This document shows, piece after piece, positions 39,732 to 48,848 of a DNA stretch of 64,000 bases. A program made the position numbers and the translations under genes. Numbering within the stretch: the first letter of the stretch is position 1; every line of letters starts with the position of its first letter. Source of the stretch: Wolbachia endosymbiont of Ctenocephalides felis wCfeT (GTDB lineage: Bacteria; Pseudomonadota; Alphaproteobacteria; Rickettsiales; Anaplasmataceae); contig NZ_CP051156.1 of assembly GCF_012277295.1 (NCBI RefSeq), positions 806,001-870,000 on the forward strand. The letters run 5' to 3'. Below the pieces are notes generated by a model. It was not told the DNA's origin. It searched no databases and saw only the letters and a program-made list of their open reading frames with translations.

Positions 39732-41192
39732 GTATCCATTCAGGTGTATGGCTTAAGAAGCAATAGCCAGTAGGTTTTGAAAAGGATTTAACTTCTTTTG
39801 CCTCCAAGTCAAGTACAATGAAATTATCCTCTCAAGAAACATATTTCCCCGTTTCGATTGTGTAAAATATGAAACTTTTCGGTAAACAACGTAATGCCGA
39901 ATCTGTCGCTCAGCATAGTTGTTTGTCAGTGGAATATTTTCTGGATCGTCCAAAAATTTCCACATCATCAGATCCGATTTCATGATATTTTTTGCTACTC
40001 GAGACGCTCCAATTGCCTCAGGTAAATTTGATATATTCTTTAAGTAATATCTCGTTCGCTTGCGTAATTTTCTTGCTCTTCTTATGAACCTTAATGTGTC
40101 TATTTCATCCTTTAACAGAGCTTTTTTCAATGCAAATAATTCAGTAGCAACATTCCTTAAATAATACCCCAAAACTTTCACTTCGCTATTCCAACTATGA
40201 GACAACCTTTCAAAATCTCTTGCTAAATGTGCCCAACAGACCTGCCTTTTCTTGCTGGAAAAGTAGTTGTAAGCTGCATATCTGTCGGTCACTACTAGGT
40301 TGTTATTCTTTCCAAATTTACTATTTTCCAGGACTTTCATCCCTCTTGACTCTGTCAATTTGATCACACTTCCTATTTTGCTCGCAAACATCCAGCACCA
40401 GCCCTGTTTACCTTTGTTGTAATGGCTAGTTTCATCGATATGTAAAATTTTGCTCTTGCTTACCTCTTCCTCAATTTGCTCATATGCTTCTTGGCATTTT
40501 TCTGCCACTCTAGCCTCGCTATTTGATACACTACCGACGCTGATATCCAGGTTGAAAATGTCCTTTATAATATTTGCCACTTCTTTTTTCGAATTCTTGT
40601 AAAATCCACTTAATGCTGTAATTACTGACTTAACTCTTGGACCAAATGTGTCCGCAGTTACTCCTTCTTGTAGCTTGCTACTTTTTCTTTTTCCACATCT
40701 TTTGCAACGTCCATGCTCTAGTTGATATTCAACTACATACGGCTTGATTTCCGGCAAATCGACCTTTTGATGAGTATACGGATCTTTTGATACCGCAATT
40801 TCTCCTCCGCACTCACACGTATTGGGCAGTTCTATTTTTACCATCTCATCTGCCTCCATTTTAGGGCGGTAACTGCCTTTATGTCCAACCTGTGCTCCTA
40901 CTTTCCTGTCACTTTTTGGCTTATTTTCCCTCATCTTATATAATTCTTTGGAGCTTGGTATAGATGAATTTTTTGAATTTAAGCCAAGCCTTTCTTTTAA
41001 CTCAGCGTTTTCGATCCTTAGCGCTTTATTTTCTGCTTTAAGCTCTTCTATTTTTGTTTCTAACTTTTCTATAGTCTGCTTAAACTTTCGCAAAATTCTA
41101 AAAGATCAACCATATTACCTCACAGCCACTCTAGTCTACCTTTTTAGCATTCCTTGTCTACTCTTTATTTTACCGCCCGGCTGAATGGATAC
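39732..41192 (-). mobile_element. IS66-J, full length, with an intact target duplication
   Basis: 1461 bp, flanked on both sides by GTTTCAGT (39724-39731 and 41193-41200). It is the only IS66 copy here whose own two flanks match, so it is an undisturbed insertion and fixes the element boundaries and the 8-bp duplication length. Confidence 0.97.
39753..41093 (-). CDS. IS66-family transposase (J)
   Basis: 446 aa, intact; NSKN and ITALS variants. With its matched target duplication this is the best reference copy for an active element. Confidence 0.93.
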   Translation of the reverse strand: MRKFKQTIEKLETKIEELKAENKALRIENAELKERLGLNSKNSSIPSSKELYKMRENKPKSDRKVGAQVGHKGSYRPKMEADEMVKIELPNTCECGGEIAVSKDPYTHQKVDLPEIKPYVVEYQLEHGRCKRCGKRKSSKLQEGVTADTFGPRVKSVITALSGFYKNSKKEVANIIKDIFNLDISVGSVSNSEARVAEKCQEAYEQIEEEVSKSKILHIDETSHYNKGKQGWCWMFASKIGSVIKLTESRGMKVLENSKFGKNNNLVVTDRYAAYNYFSSKKRQVCWAHLARDFERLSHSWNSEVKVLGYYLRNVATELFALKKALLKDEIDTLRFIRRARKLRKRTRYYLKNISNLPEAIGASRVAKNIMKSDLMMWKFLDDPENIPLTNNYAERQIRHYVVYRKVSYFTQSKRGNMFLERIISLYLTWRQKKLNPFQNLLAIAS

Positions 41193-42141
41193 GTTTCAGT
41201 GGCAGTATTTGTGTAAGCAGAAATCTCTTCTGCAACTCTGCTTAAAAGCTTTGCATTATCTATGAAACTTACTTGATTAAATTTATACTCTTTACTCTTT
41301 ACTGTAATATTCCAATTTTTTGTCAATGATATTGCATAATTCTTCACCCGTACGAAAAAATGCCACTCCATAATTTGGATCAAAAAATGCTCCTCCTGCT
41401 CCATCTTTAGATTTTATAAAGAGCATGGAGTGACCATGCAATGCCATTCGATTAAGCACAGAAAATTTGATATGATTGCCTGGCTCTAATTGATTAAAAC
41501 TATTGAGAAATATTGCTCTATTCAGTTTAAGTTCATTATTGGAACGATCTAAGATATTTAGTTGTTGAGAGTAAGATAAAATGTTACATGGATAAATTTT
41601 AAATAAAAAAGCAAGTATCTTTTCTATTATACTAGCAATTGTTAATGTATGAGTATCACAGAACTTATCCTCCAGTGTATGTAAAGTATCCCTTATGTCC
41701 TTACAAAGTTCTTTGATACCTTCTTCTGCTTTTATCGCAGTTTCAAGTAGATTACGTGCGGTTACATAATTACATAGAATATCACATAAGCCACAGTATT
41801 TAATATAAAGGTGAAGGCATTTTTTATGATCTGCACTCCATATATTATCAGTCAATATTTTTTGATTAAAGCTAACGCTATATTCTGTGTAGTCTTTATT
41901 TCTTAATGGTTCCTTTTCGTAGTAATCTCTTATCATAGATCGTGGTTTGTGTTGATCCGCAGTACTATTGGCAAAAAGATTTCCTTTCATATTAATACTT
42001 TTTATATTTATATTAAAGTATACACTATTTTCCATAAAATGTCAAATCTGGGGAGTGAAAAATTGGCTTAAGAATTAATTAAGGTGCCTTAAAGCATAAA
42101 CATTTAGACTATGGGAAGCAAACCATCGCTATACTCTTGGA

Positions 42142-43020
42142 CTATACACTTAAATCCACTTCATTCTGCAGGCAAGCAGCAGTAACAGTGTTCATCATTA
42201 GGAATGCTATAGTCATGGGACCAACACCACCTGGAACTGGTGTAATAGCTTTTACCTTCTTTTTTGCTCCTTCAAATTCAACATCACCTATAAGCTTATT
42301 TTGTCCTCCTATATTGACGCTGTTTATGCCAACATCAATTACTATTGCACCTTCCTTTATCCACTCTGCTTGAACAAAATTCGGTTTTCCAACTGCTGCA
42401 ACTACTATATCTGCTTTAGAGCAATATTCAGCTAAATTTGTGCTTTTTGAATGCAAAATAGTGACAGTGCAATTTTCTTGGAGTAGTAGATGAAACATTG
42501 GTTTACCAACAATATTTGATCTACCAATCACTACTGCATTTTTACCAGAGAGATTTTCTTCAATTGATTTAATTAAATACAAAGAACATTTAGGAGTGCA
42601 AGGTACGAGGCAATTTTTTTCACCTTTTACTAGTTTACCAACATTTTCATCATGAAAACCGTCTACGTCCTTTTCCACATTTACTGAATTAATTATTCTA
42701 CTTGCATTGATGTGGTTTGGTAAAGGTAATTGCACTAAAATGCCATGCACAGATGGATCTTTATTTAATTCATCAATTTTTTTAATTAGTTCATTTTCTG
42801 GAATATCATCAGGTAAAACAATGGTTTCAGAACTTATACCTATAGATTCTGCTTTTTTTTGTTTATTGCGAACATACACTTGACTTGCTGGGTTGCTACC
42901 CACAAGAATGACTTTAAGACACGGGAAAATATTGTGTTCTTTTTTTAAAATATCAATTTTATGTGATAATTCCTGACAGAGATCATTTGCTATTTTTTTG
43001 CCATCAATGATAATTGCCAC
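42142..43020 (-). CDS. folD: Bifunctional methylenetetrahydrofolate dehydrogenase/cyclohydrolase
   Basis: 292 aa. Interconverts methylene-THF, methenyl-THF and formyl-THF in one-carbon metabolism. [20 protein letters not shown] holds the catalytic Lys and Tyr region; [27 protein letters not shown] (NADP site) and [11 protein letters not shown] are diagnostic. Last gene of the tight corC-gapR-ubiX-folD run, 3 nt after ubiX. Confidence 0.96.
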   Translation of the reverse strand: MAIIIDGKKIANDLCQELSHKIDILKKEHNIFPCLKVILVGSNPASQVYVRNKQKKAESIGISSETIVLPDDIPENELIKKIDELNKDPSVHGILVQLPLPNHINASRIINSVNVEKDVDGFHDENVGKLVKGEKNCLVPCTPKCSLYLIKSIEENLSGKNAVVIGRSNIVGKPMFHLLLQENCTVTILHSKSTNLAEYCSKADIVVAAVGKPNFVQAEWIKEGAIVIDVGINSVNIGGQNKLIGDVEFEGAKKKVKAITPVPGGVGPMTIAFLMMNTVTAACLQNEVDLSV

Positions 43021-43023
43021 TTT

Positions 43024-43587
43024 CTATACTCCTTGCCACTCTTTGAAGTTAGGTAACTTTATGTCAAACAAATCCAATACTTTTCCAATAGAATGATTGA
43101 TAATATCGTCAAGTGATTCTGGCTTAGTATAAAACGCAGGAACTGGTGGAGCAATTATGGCTCCCATTTCTGTTAATTTTAGCATATTGTTTAAGTGTCC
43201 AAGATGTAGTGGTGACTCTCGCACCATTAGAATTAGCTTTCTTCTTTCCTTAAGGGTTACATCTGCAGCTCTTGTAAGAAGATTGGAAGTAACACCAGAT
43301 GCAATTTCAGACATTGTTTTCATAGAGCATGGAGCAATAATCATTCCTGCAGTTTTAAATGAGCCACTTGCTATCTTCTCTCCTATCTTTTCTTCAGGGT
43401 AATAAAAGTCTGCAAGTAATGTGACATCTTCAAATTTTTTTGATAATTCATGGGCTATAGTAATCTTTCCAGCACTGCTAATTACTAAATGCGCCTCGTA
43501 TTGAGTATCTTTTAATGCCTCTAAAATACGTACACCGTAAATGGAACCTGATGCTCCACTTATTCCAATTACAATTCTATCACTCAC
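43024..43587 (-). CDS. ubiX: Flavin prenyltransferase UbiX
   Basis: 187 aa flavoprotein that makes the prenyl-FMN cofactor for UbiD in ubiquinone synthesis. GISGASGSIYGVRILEAL at the N-terminus binds the FMN phosphate. MIIAPCSMKTMSEIASG and LILMVRESPLH are conserved. Overlaps the end of gapR by 8 nt, so translation is probably coupled. Confidence 0.94.
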   Translation of the reverse strand: MSDRIVIGISGASGSIYGVRILEALKDTQYEAHLVISSAGKITIAHELSKKFEDVTLLADFYYPEEKIGEKIASGSFKTAGMIIAPCSMKTMSEIASGVTSNLLTRAADVTLKERRKLILMVRESPLHLGHLNNMLKLTEMGAIIAPPVPAFYTKPESLDDIINHSIGKVLDLFDIKLPNFKEWQGV

Positions 43588-43849
43588 TTAACAATTCTTC
43601 TTCACCACTCATTCCTAATGCACGTTTGTAGGTATCAAGCAATATCTCCTGTTCTTCCCTGTCATCGTCATCCATTTTCCTTAGCCTGACAACTTGTTTC
43701 ATAACTTTTGTATCCCAACCTTCATCTGCAGCTTTGGCATATACATCACGAATGTGATCTTGCACATCCTTTTTTTCTTGCTCAAGCTTTTCAATTCTTT
43801 CTATATAACCCCTTAGTTCATCAGCTGTTATTTTGACTGTTTCTTCCAT
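43580..43849 (-). CDS. gapR: GapR-like nucleoid protein (DUF2312)
   Basis: 89 aa, highly charged, helical: ITADELRGYIERIEKLEQEK is the conserved opening, followed by VYAKAADEGWDTKVMKQVVR and the acidic RKMDDDDREEQE. In alphaproteobacteria GapR binds overtwisted DNA ahead of replication and transcription. Placed 13 nt after the corC-like gene and overlapping ubiX, so within the operon. Confidence 0.92.
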   Translation of the reverse strand: MEETVKITADELRGYIERIEKLEQEKKDVQDHIRDVYAKAADEGWDTKVMKQVVRLRKMDDDDREEQEILLDTYKRALGMSGEEELLSE

Positions 43850-43862
43850 AATACTCCACTAA

Positions 43863-45146
43863 TTAATCGCTAGTAACAGTATTATCACTTTTGACTTGCA
43901 CTTCAACAATAGTTATGGCATTTTTATCTTTTTTTAAAATTTTAAAATTAAAACCATAAAGGAAAAATTCTTCACCTTCATCAGGAATACGTTCTATCTC
44001 ATTTACAATCATACCTGCTAAGGTTGTAGCTTCTTCATTCGGAAGATTCCAGTGTAACTGCCTATTTACGTCTCTAATTGTAGATTCTCCTTCAATGTGA
44101 TATACATTATCAGATACTTCTTTCACAAAGTTTTCTGTGATTGCATCATGTTCATCGGAAATTTCTCCAACTATTTCTTCTAAGATATCCTCAAGAGTTA
44201 CGATTCCCTGTAGTGCTCCATATTCATCAATAACAAATGCAAGGTGCTTTCTATTTTTACGGAAATTGTGAAGTTGCACGCTAAGAGGAGTACTTTCTGG
44301 CAAAAAGCAAGGCTCTGACATAACTTTTGTGATATCAACTTCCTCAATTTTATTATTTTTTTCACGCAAGGCATTTATTAGATCTTTTACATGCACTACA
44401 CCTATAATTTTTTCTGGTTCTTCTTGCCACAAGGGAATTCTGCTATGGCGACTAGTTAAAATATTTTTTATTAAATCCTCACTGTTTTGACTGATATCAA
44501 GAGAAAACAAATTTTTCCTGTGAATCATGATTTCTGATATTTCTGTTTCAGCTAGGTCAAGTATGCTGCTTAGCATATCCAGATCCTGTGGTAACATAGT
44601 CCCTTCAGTGCGATGTAAAGAGATCATATTACGCATTGCGTCTGCTGCAGATATCACCTCTCTATTTTTATGCAGCCTGAATAATTTTAGAATAAGATTG
44701 ACAATAAATTGAACTGCTAAAGTCAGTGGAGAAAAGACCTTTACGAAAAATAATATAAAATAAGCAGAAAATGACGAAAACTTCTCAGGGTTTTGTATAG
44801 CATAAGTTTTTGGCAATACTTCACAAAACAACAAGATACAAAACGTCATTATAATTGTTGATATAAAGATGCCATCATTTCCAAAGAAATTTATAAATAT
44901 TGCTGTAAATAAGGCAGAACAAGCTATATTAATAACTGTATTACCGAGCAATATTGTCCCTATTGTTAGTTCTTTTTTGTTTAATAAATTATCTATTATT
45001 TTTGCTTTTTTATTACCATCTAGCTTTAATTTATTAACTCTTGAGCGACTAATTGAGGTTAGACCTATTTCTGCTCCTGAAAATAAAAATGACAAAATCA
45101 GTAAGATAAGAATTACTGATAAAACAGAGATCAATAGCCAATCCAT
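43863..45146 (-). CDS. CNNM/CorC-HlyC family membrane protein with CBS domains
   Basis: 427 aa. DUF21 domain with membrane segments in residues 1-150 (WLLISVLSVILILLILSFLF, ISTIIMTFCILLFCEVLPKT), a CBS pair at about 200-320 (MIHRKNLFSLDISQNSEDL, VIDEYGALQGIVTLEDILEE) and a CorC/HlyC C-terminal domain. The family is linked to magnesium or cobalt efflux and formerly labelled hemolysin. First gene of a four-gene operon; tRNA-Ser lies upstream on the other strand. Confidence 0.88.
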   Translation of the reverse strand: MDWLLISVLSVILILLILSFLFSGAEIGLTSISRSRVNKLKLDGNKKAKIIDNLLNKKELTIGTILLGNTVINIACSALFTAIFINFFGNDGIFISTIIMTFCILLFCEVLPKTYAIQNPEKFSSFSAYFILFFVKVFSPLTLAVQFIVNLILKLFRLHKNREVISAADAMRNMISLHRTEGTMLPQDLDMLSSILDLAETEISEIMIHRKNLFSLDISQNSEDLIKNILTSRHSRIPLWQEEPEKIIGVVHVKDLINALREKNNKIEEVDITKVMSEPCFLPESTPLSVQLHNFRKNRKHLAFVIDEYGALQGIVTLEDILEEIVGEISDEHDAITENFVKEVSDNVYHIEGESTIRDVNRQLHWNLPNEEATTLAGMIVNEIERIPDEGEEFFLYGFNFKILKKDKNAITIVEVQVKSDNTVTSD

Positions 45147-45354
45147 TCAAAGTCATTGTAATAAGAAATAAAGTTGATTTTATATATTATGAGAAACATT
45201 TGCAAGTTCTAAACACTCACTATAGATTGGCCGGTAGAAAAAGTATAGAAAATAGCAGGCTTTTTTGTAAATTAAAACAAATACGGAAAGGGATTTTTGA
45301 CTTAACTGAAAGCATTGGACAATTTGTCAGGACCTTGATATCATAGCCAGTATT

Positions 45355-45448
45355 GGAAGGATGGCCGAGCGGCTGAAGGCGACGGTTTGCTAAACCGTTA
45401 TACGATTGAAAAGTCGTATCGAGGGTTCGAATCCCTCTCCTTCCGCCA
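45355..45448 (+). tRNA. tRNA-Ser (anticodon GCT)
   Basis: Acceptor GGAAGGA / TCCTTCC, discriminator G, encoded CCA at 45446-45448, long variable arm (ATACGATTGAAAAGTCGTAT), anticodon loop TTGCTAA (GCT reads AGC/AGU). The 297 bp from here to IS66-K hold nothing I recognise. Confidence 0.95.
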
Positions 45449-45745
45449 TGTATCGTACTTGAGCTCATCTATACCGAATTTACTATAGCTACAAATCTCC
45501 TATTTTAGCTTACTTTTTACCCTTATACCTGTTGTCTTTTGTCTTTGCAAATGCAAAAATTCGCTTCCAATGGTGTTCTCTTATATATGTCTCATGGTAG
45601 CTTCTCTAATTTTGTCTACAGAGCCTATGTGGATAAGGAGAAAGCAAAAGGGGAAAATAGTAGTTGTCGACAAGTTGTGAGGTGAAAAATTCGTAAGTAT
45701 GCTAATTTTAGCATAATACTTATTAAATTTTTAAGTTTTTTATTT

Positions 45746-47206
45746 GTATCCATTCAGGTGTATGGCTTAAGAAGCAATAGCCAGTAGGTTTTGAAAAGGA
45801 TTTAACTTCTTTTGCCTCCAAGTCAAGTACAATGAAATTATCCTCTCAAGAAACATATTTCCCCGTTTCGATTGTGTAAAATATGAAACTTTTCGGTAAA
45901 CAACGTAATGCCGAATCTGTCGCTCAGCATAGTTGTTTGTCAGTGGAATATTTTCTGGATCGTCCAAAAATTTCCACATCATCAGATCCGATTTCATGAT
46001 ATTTTTTGCTACTCGAGACGCTCCAATTGCCTCAGGTAAATTTGATATATTCTTTAAGTAATATCTCGTTCGCTTGCGTAATTTTCTTGCTCTTCTTATG
46101 AACCTTAATGTGTCTATTTCATCCTTTAACAGAGCTTTTTTCAATGCAAATAATTCAGTAGCAACATTCCTTAAATAATACCCCAAAACTTTCACTTCGC
46201 TATTCCAACTATGAGACAACCTTTCAAAATCTCTTGCTAAATGTGCCCAACAGACCTGCCTTTTCTTGCTGGAAAAGTAGTTGTAAGCTGCATATCTGTC
46301 GGTCACTACTAGGTTGTTATTCTTTCCAAATTTACTATTTTCCAGGACTTTCATCCCTCTTGACTCTGTCAATTTGATCACACTTCCTATTTTGCTCGCA
46401 AACATCCAGCACCAGCCCTGTTTACCTTTGTTGTAATGGCTAGTTTCATCGATATGTAAAATTTTGCTCTTGCTTACCTCTTCCTCAATTTGCTCATATG
46501 CTTCTTGGCATTTTTCTGCCACTCTAGCCTCACTATTTGATACACTACCGACGCTGATATCCAGGTTGAAAATGTCCTTTATAATATTTGCCACTTCTTT
46601 TTTCGAATTCTTGTAAAATCCACTTAATGCTGCAATTACTGACTTAACTCTTGGACCAAATGTGTCCGCAGTTACTCCTTCTTGTAGCTTGCTACTTTTT
46701 CTTTTTCCACATCTTTTGCAACGTCCATGCTCTAGTTGATATTCAACTACATACGGCTTGATTTCCGGCAAATCGACCTTTTGATGAGTATACGGATCTT
46801 TTGATACCGCAATTTCTCCTCCGCACTCACACATATTGGGCAGTTCTATTTTTACCATCTCATCTGCCTCCATTTTAGGGCGGTAACTGCCTTTATGTCC
46901 AACCTGTGCTCCTACTTTCCTGTCACTTTTTGGCTTATTTTCCCTCATCTTATATAATTCTTTGGAGCTTGGTATAGATGAATTTTTTGAATTTAAGCCA
47001 AGCCTTTCTTTTAACTCAGCGTTTTCGATCCTTAGCGCTTTATTTTCTGCTTTAAGCTCTTCTATTTTTGTTTCTAACTTTTCTATAGTCTGCTTAAACT
47101 TTCGCAAAATTCTAAAAGATCAACCATATTACCTCACAGCCACTCTAGTTTACCTTTTTAGCATTCCTTGTCTACTCTTTATTTTACCGCCCGGCTGAAT
47201 GGATAC
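45746..47206 (-). mobile_element. IS66-K, full length
   Basis: 1461 bp. Left flank TTTTATTT and right flank CTGAAGAG do not match. The right flank is inside the GH25 lysozyme gene and pairs with the flank of IS66-B (CTGAAGAGC shared, 9 bp). Confidence 0.94.
45767..47107 (-). CDS. IS66-family transposase (K)
   Basis: 446 aa, intact; NSKN and IAALS variants, one private change (PNMCECGG for PNTCECGG). Confidence 0.93.
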   Translation of the reverse strand: MRKFKQTIEKLETKIEELKAENKALRIENAELKERLGLNSKNSSIPSSKELYKMRENKPKSDRKVGAQVGHKGSYRPKMEADEMVKIELPNMCECGGEIAVSKDPYTHQKVDLPEIKPYVVEYQLEHGRCKRCGKRKSSKLQEGVTADTFGPRVKSVIAALSGFYKNSKKEVANIIKDIFNLDISVGSVSNSEARVAEKCQEAYEQIEEEVSKSKILHIDETSHYNKGKQGWCWMFASKIGSVIKLTESRGMKVLENSKFGKNNNLVVTDRYAAYNYFSSKKRQVCWAHLARDFERLSHSWNSEVKVLGYYLRNVATELFALKKALLKDEIDTLRFIRRARKLRKRTRYYLKNISNLPEAIGASRVAKNIMKSDLMMWKFLDDPENIPLTNNYAERQIRHYVVYRKVSYFTQSKRGNMFLERIISLYLTWRQKKLNPFQNLLAIAS

Positions 47207-47745
47207 CTGAAGAGCAGCGTGACAATATTATTAATACTCTTAAAAAAGCAAATTTTAACCCAAACTCCGACAGACTTGCAGTTAGCTCCACTACAGGTAT
47301 TTGTAGCAAGCCTGACCAAGAAAAATGCGATAAACCCACGGAACACTCCAACCAAGAAAGAGCAGAAAAGCTCGCTTTTTTATTATCAGAGCTAAAAGAA
47401 ACAGGATATGACCCAATCGTGTATGCTTCGCCAAAAACTTGGAATGATTACTATGTAACAGGAGAACATAACTTTTCTAGTTATCCACTGTGGGTTGCTC
47501 ACTGGACAAATTCTGACAAACCGATGATACCGAAAGACTGGAAAGATGCAGGCAAAAGCTATGACTATTGGAATAATACTTGCGATGGTACAGTAGATGG
47601 AATATCTGGTAAAGTATGCCTAGATAGGACTCAGGATGACCGTAAAGATATACTCCAAAAAATAGCTCAAGAATTTAGCAAAGTTAAAGACAGTACATTA
47701 GATATATCTCTCGATTTTGAAAATATAGAAAACTACTTAAATTAA
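47207..47745 (+). pseudogene. GH25-type lysozyme (muramidase), 3' part
   Basis: Continues the reading frame of the 8735-8942 fragment from PEEQRDNIINTLKKANFNP to the native stop (about 179 residues). GH25 features: ERAEKLAFLLSELKETGYDP then IVYASPKTWNDYY (barrel strand) and YPLWVAHWTNSDKP. It contains four Cys, unusual for a cytoplasmic protein, so it may be exported. There is no start codon of its own near the IS. Combined with the 5' part the ancestral protein is about 246 aa, a normal GH25 length. Confidence 0.85.
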
Positions 47746-47775
47746 CTTATCAGCCTCAGCCCAGACCTGATATAA

Positions 47776-47810
47776 CAAAAAATAATGGGAGTTGTTTTAC
47801 TCCCATTATT
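47776..47810 (-). terminator. Rho-independent terminator of the rseP-bamA-skp-fabZ operon
   Basis: A 12-bp perfect stem, AATAATGGGAGT / ACTCCCATTATT with a 6-nt loop, followed on the minus strand by TTTTTTG. It lies 40 bp after the fabZ stop and faces the lysozyme fragment end from the other side. Confidence 0.85.
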
Positions 47811-47850
47811 CAAGCAAGTAGAAATTGAGAAAACAAAAAATACTAAAAAC

Positions 47851-48288
47851 TTATTTTTGTAACATAGCTAAGATTGTTGCTTCTGCTACTTTTTCCTCGT
47901 TAACGTATGCAATACATTCAAACTTGCATGCACTCAAACGTGCATTCTTAATGTTAGATTGAAGAACTAATGTATCCCCTGGAATAACTGGTTTTCTAAA
48001 TTTTGCATTTTCAATGGACATAAAGTAAACAACCCTGTCCTTCATTGCATCCTGACTTTCCTGACCCAGAACACATATTGCAGATGCTTGAGCTAGGGAT
48101 TCAATTATTAAAACTCCAGGCATTATCGGATGGCCAGGAAAATGACCACTAAAAAATGGCTCATTGAAGGTAACATTTTTGATTGCTTTTATGCTCTTAC
48201 CAGGGTCATACTCTATCACTCTATCTACCAAAAGAAATGGATAAGAGTGTGGTAGTATTTTTATGATATCGTTAATACCAAACTGCAT
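47851..48288 (-). CDS. fabZ: 3-hydroxyacyl-[acyl-carrier-protein] dehydratase FabZ
   Basis: 145 aa hot-dog-fold enzyme of fatty-acid elongation. The catalytic His is in the motif HFPGHPIMPGVLIIESLAQA; LPHSYPFLLVDRV is the typical N-terminus. Starts 2 nt after the skp stop. Last gene of the rseP-bamA-skp-fabZ operon, the conserved envelope-biogenesis order. Confidence 0.96.
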   Translation of the reverse strand: MQFGINDIIKILPHSYPFLLVDRVIEYDPGKSIKAIKNVTFNEPFFSGHFPGHPIMPGVLIIESLAQASAICVLGQESQDAMKDRVVYFMSIENAKFRKPVIPGDTLVLQSNIKNARLSACKFECIAYVNEEKVAEATILAMLQK

Positions 48289-48290
48289 GC

Positions 48291-48848
48291 TTATTTCAAA
48301 GTAAATTCTGGTATTTCTGTATTGATATCTTTTAATACAATCTCTGATAAGTCAATGTTATCCATAGAGTATAAAACTTGATTCTTTTTTGAAATGAATA
48401 GCACTAAATCTATGTTGTTTTTTTTTGCTGCCTTTTTAGCAACTTCTTTTATCTTATTAAAGATATTTTCCACTGCATCTCGGTAACTTTCTTCCAGATG
48501 TGATGCCTTTCTAGTATAATTATCTCTAGCATTTACAGCAAGTTTATTAAACTGTTCTGTCTTTTCTTTTTTTGCTTCCTCTGACAAAAGCTCAAATTCC
48601 TCTTTCGATGGCTTATACCTTTCTAATTCACTTTCAAATTCTTGCCGTAGCTTAGAATTTTGCTCATTTACTTGTTTCTGTATTGTCTGTAGTGCAAGAG
48701 ATTCATTGATTATTTTGTCACTATCAACGACTGCAGCAACGTTTGCACCACGCACACCAGCAGAGCTACACCCACTTGACGCTATATATACTGCAGACAA
48801 ACTAGCAAACAAGCAAATTGCCATAAGAAATAATTGTAAGTATTTCAT
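48291..48848 (-). CDS. skp: Periplasmic chaperone Skp/OmpH family
   Basis: 185 aa. N-terminal signal sequence (MKYLQLFLMAICLFASLSAV), then AAVVDSDKIINESLALQTIQ and a long charged coiled coil (residues about 60-140), the trimeric tentacle plan of Skp. It holds unfolded outer-membrane proteins for BamA. Its ATG directly abuts the bamA stop. A Cys at about residue 27 (ASSGC) is not a good lipobox. Confidence 0.9.
   Translation of the reverse strand: MKYLQLFLMAICLFASLSAVYIASSGCSSAGVRGANVAAVVDSDKIINESLALQTIQKQVNEQNSKLRQEFESELERYKPSKEEFELLSEEAKKEKTEQFNKLAVNARDNYTRKASHLEESYRDAVENIFNKIKEVAKKAAKKNNIDLVLFISKKNQVLYSMDNIDLSEIVLKDINTEIPEFTLK

Larger units (their letters stand above)
39669..42035 (-). pseudogene. 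YopT-like (C58-type) cysteine-peptidase-like gene, broken by a 7-bp duplication and IS66-J
   Basis: Read on the minus strand: 42035-41292 encodes 247 aa ending KLEYYSKE. A tandem 7-bp duplication (CTTTACT twice, 41290-41303 on the positive strand) shifts the frame. Removing one unit joins SKE to YKFNQVSFIDNAKLLSRV and onward to 41193. IS66-J (39732-41192) then interrupts, and the frame resumes in 39731-39669 (NIADPCIDHHEQSSITH, stop). The motif GHSMLF..FFDPNYG resembles the His and Asp regions of C58 peptidases. A catalytic Cys motif is not clear in this copy. Paralogous to the gene at 56913-58028. Confidence 0.7.
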
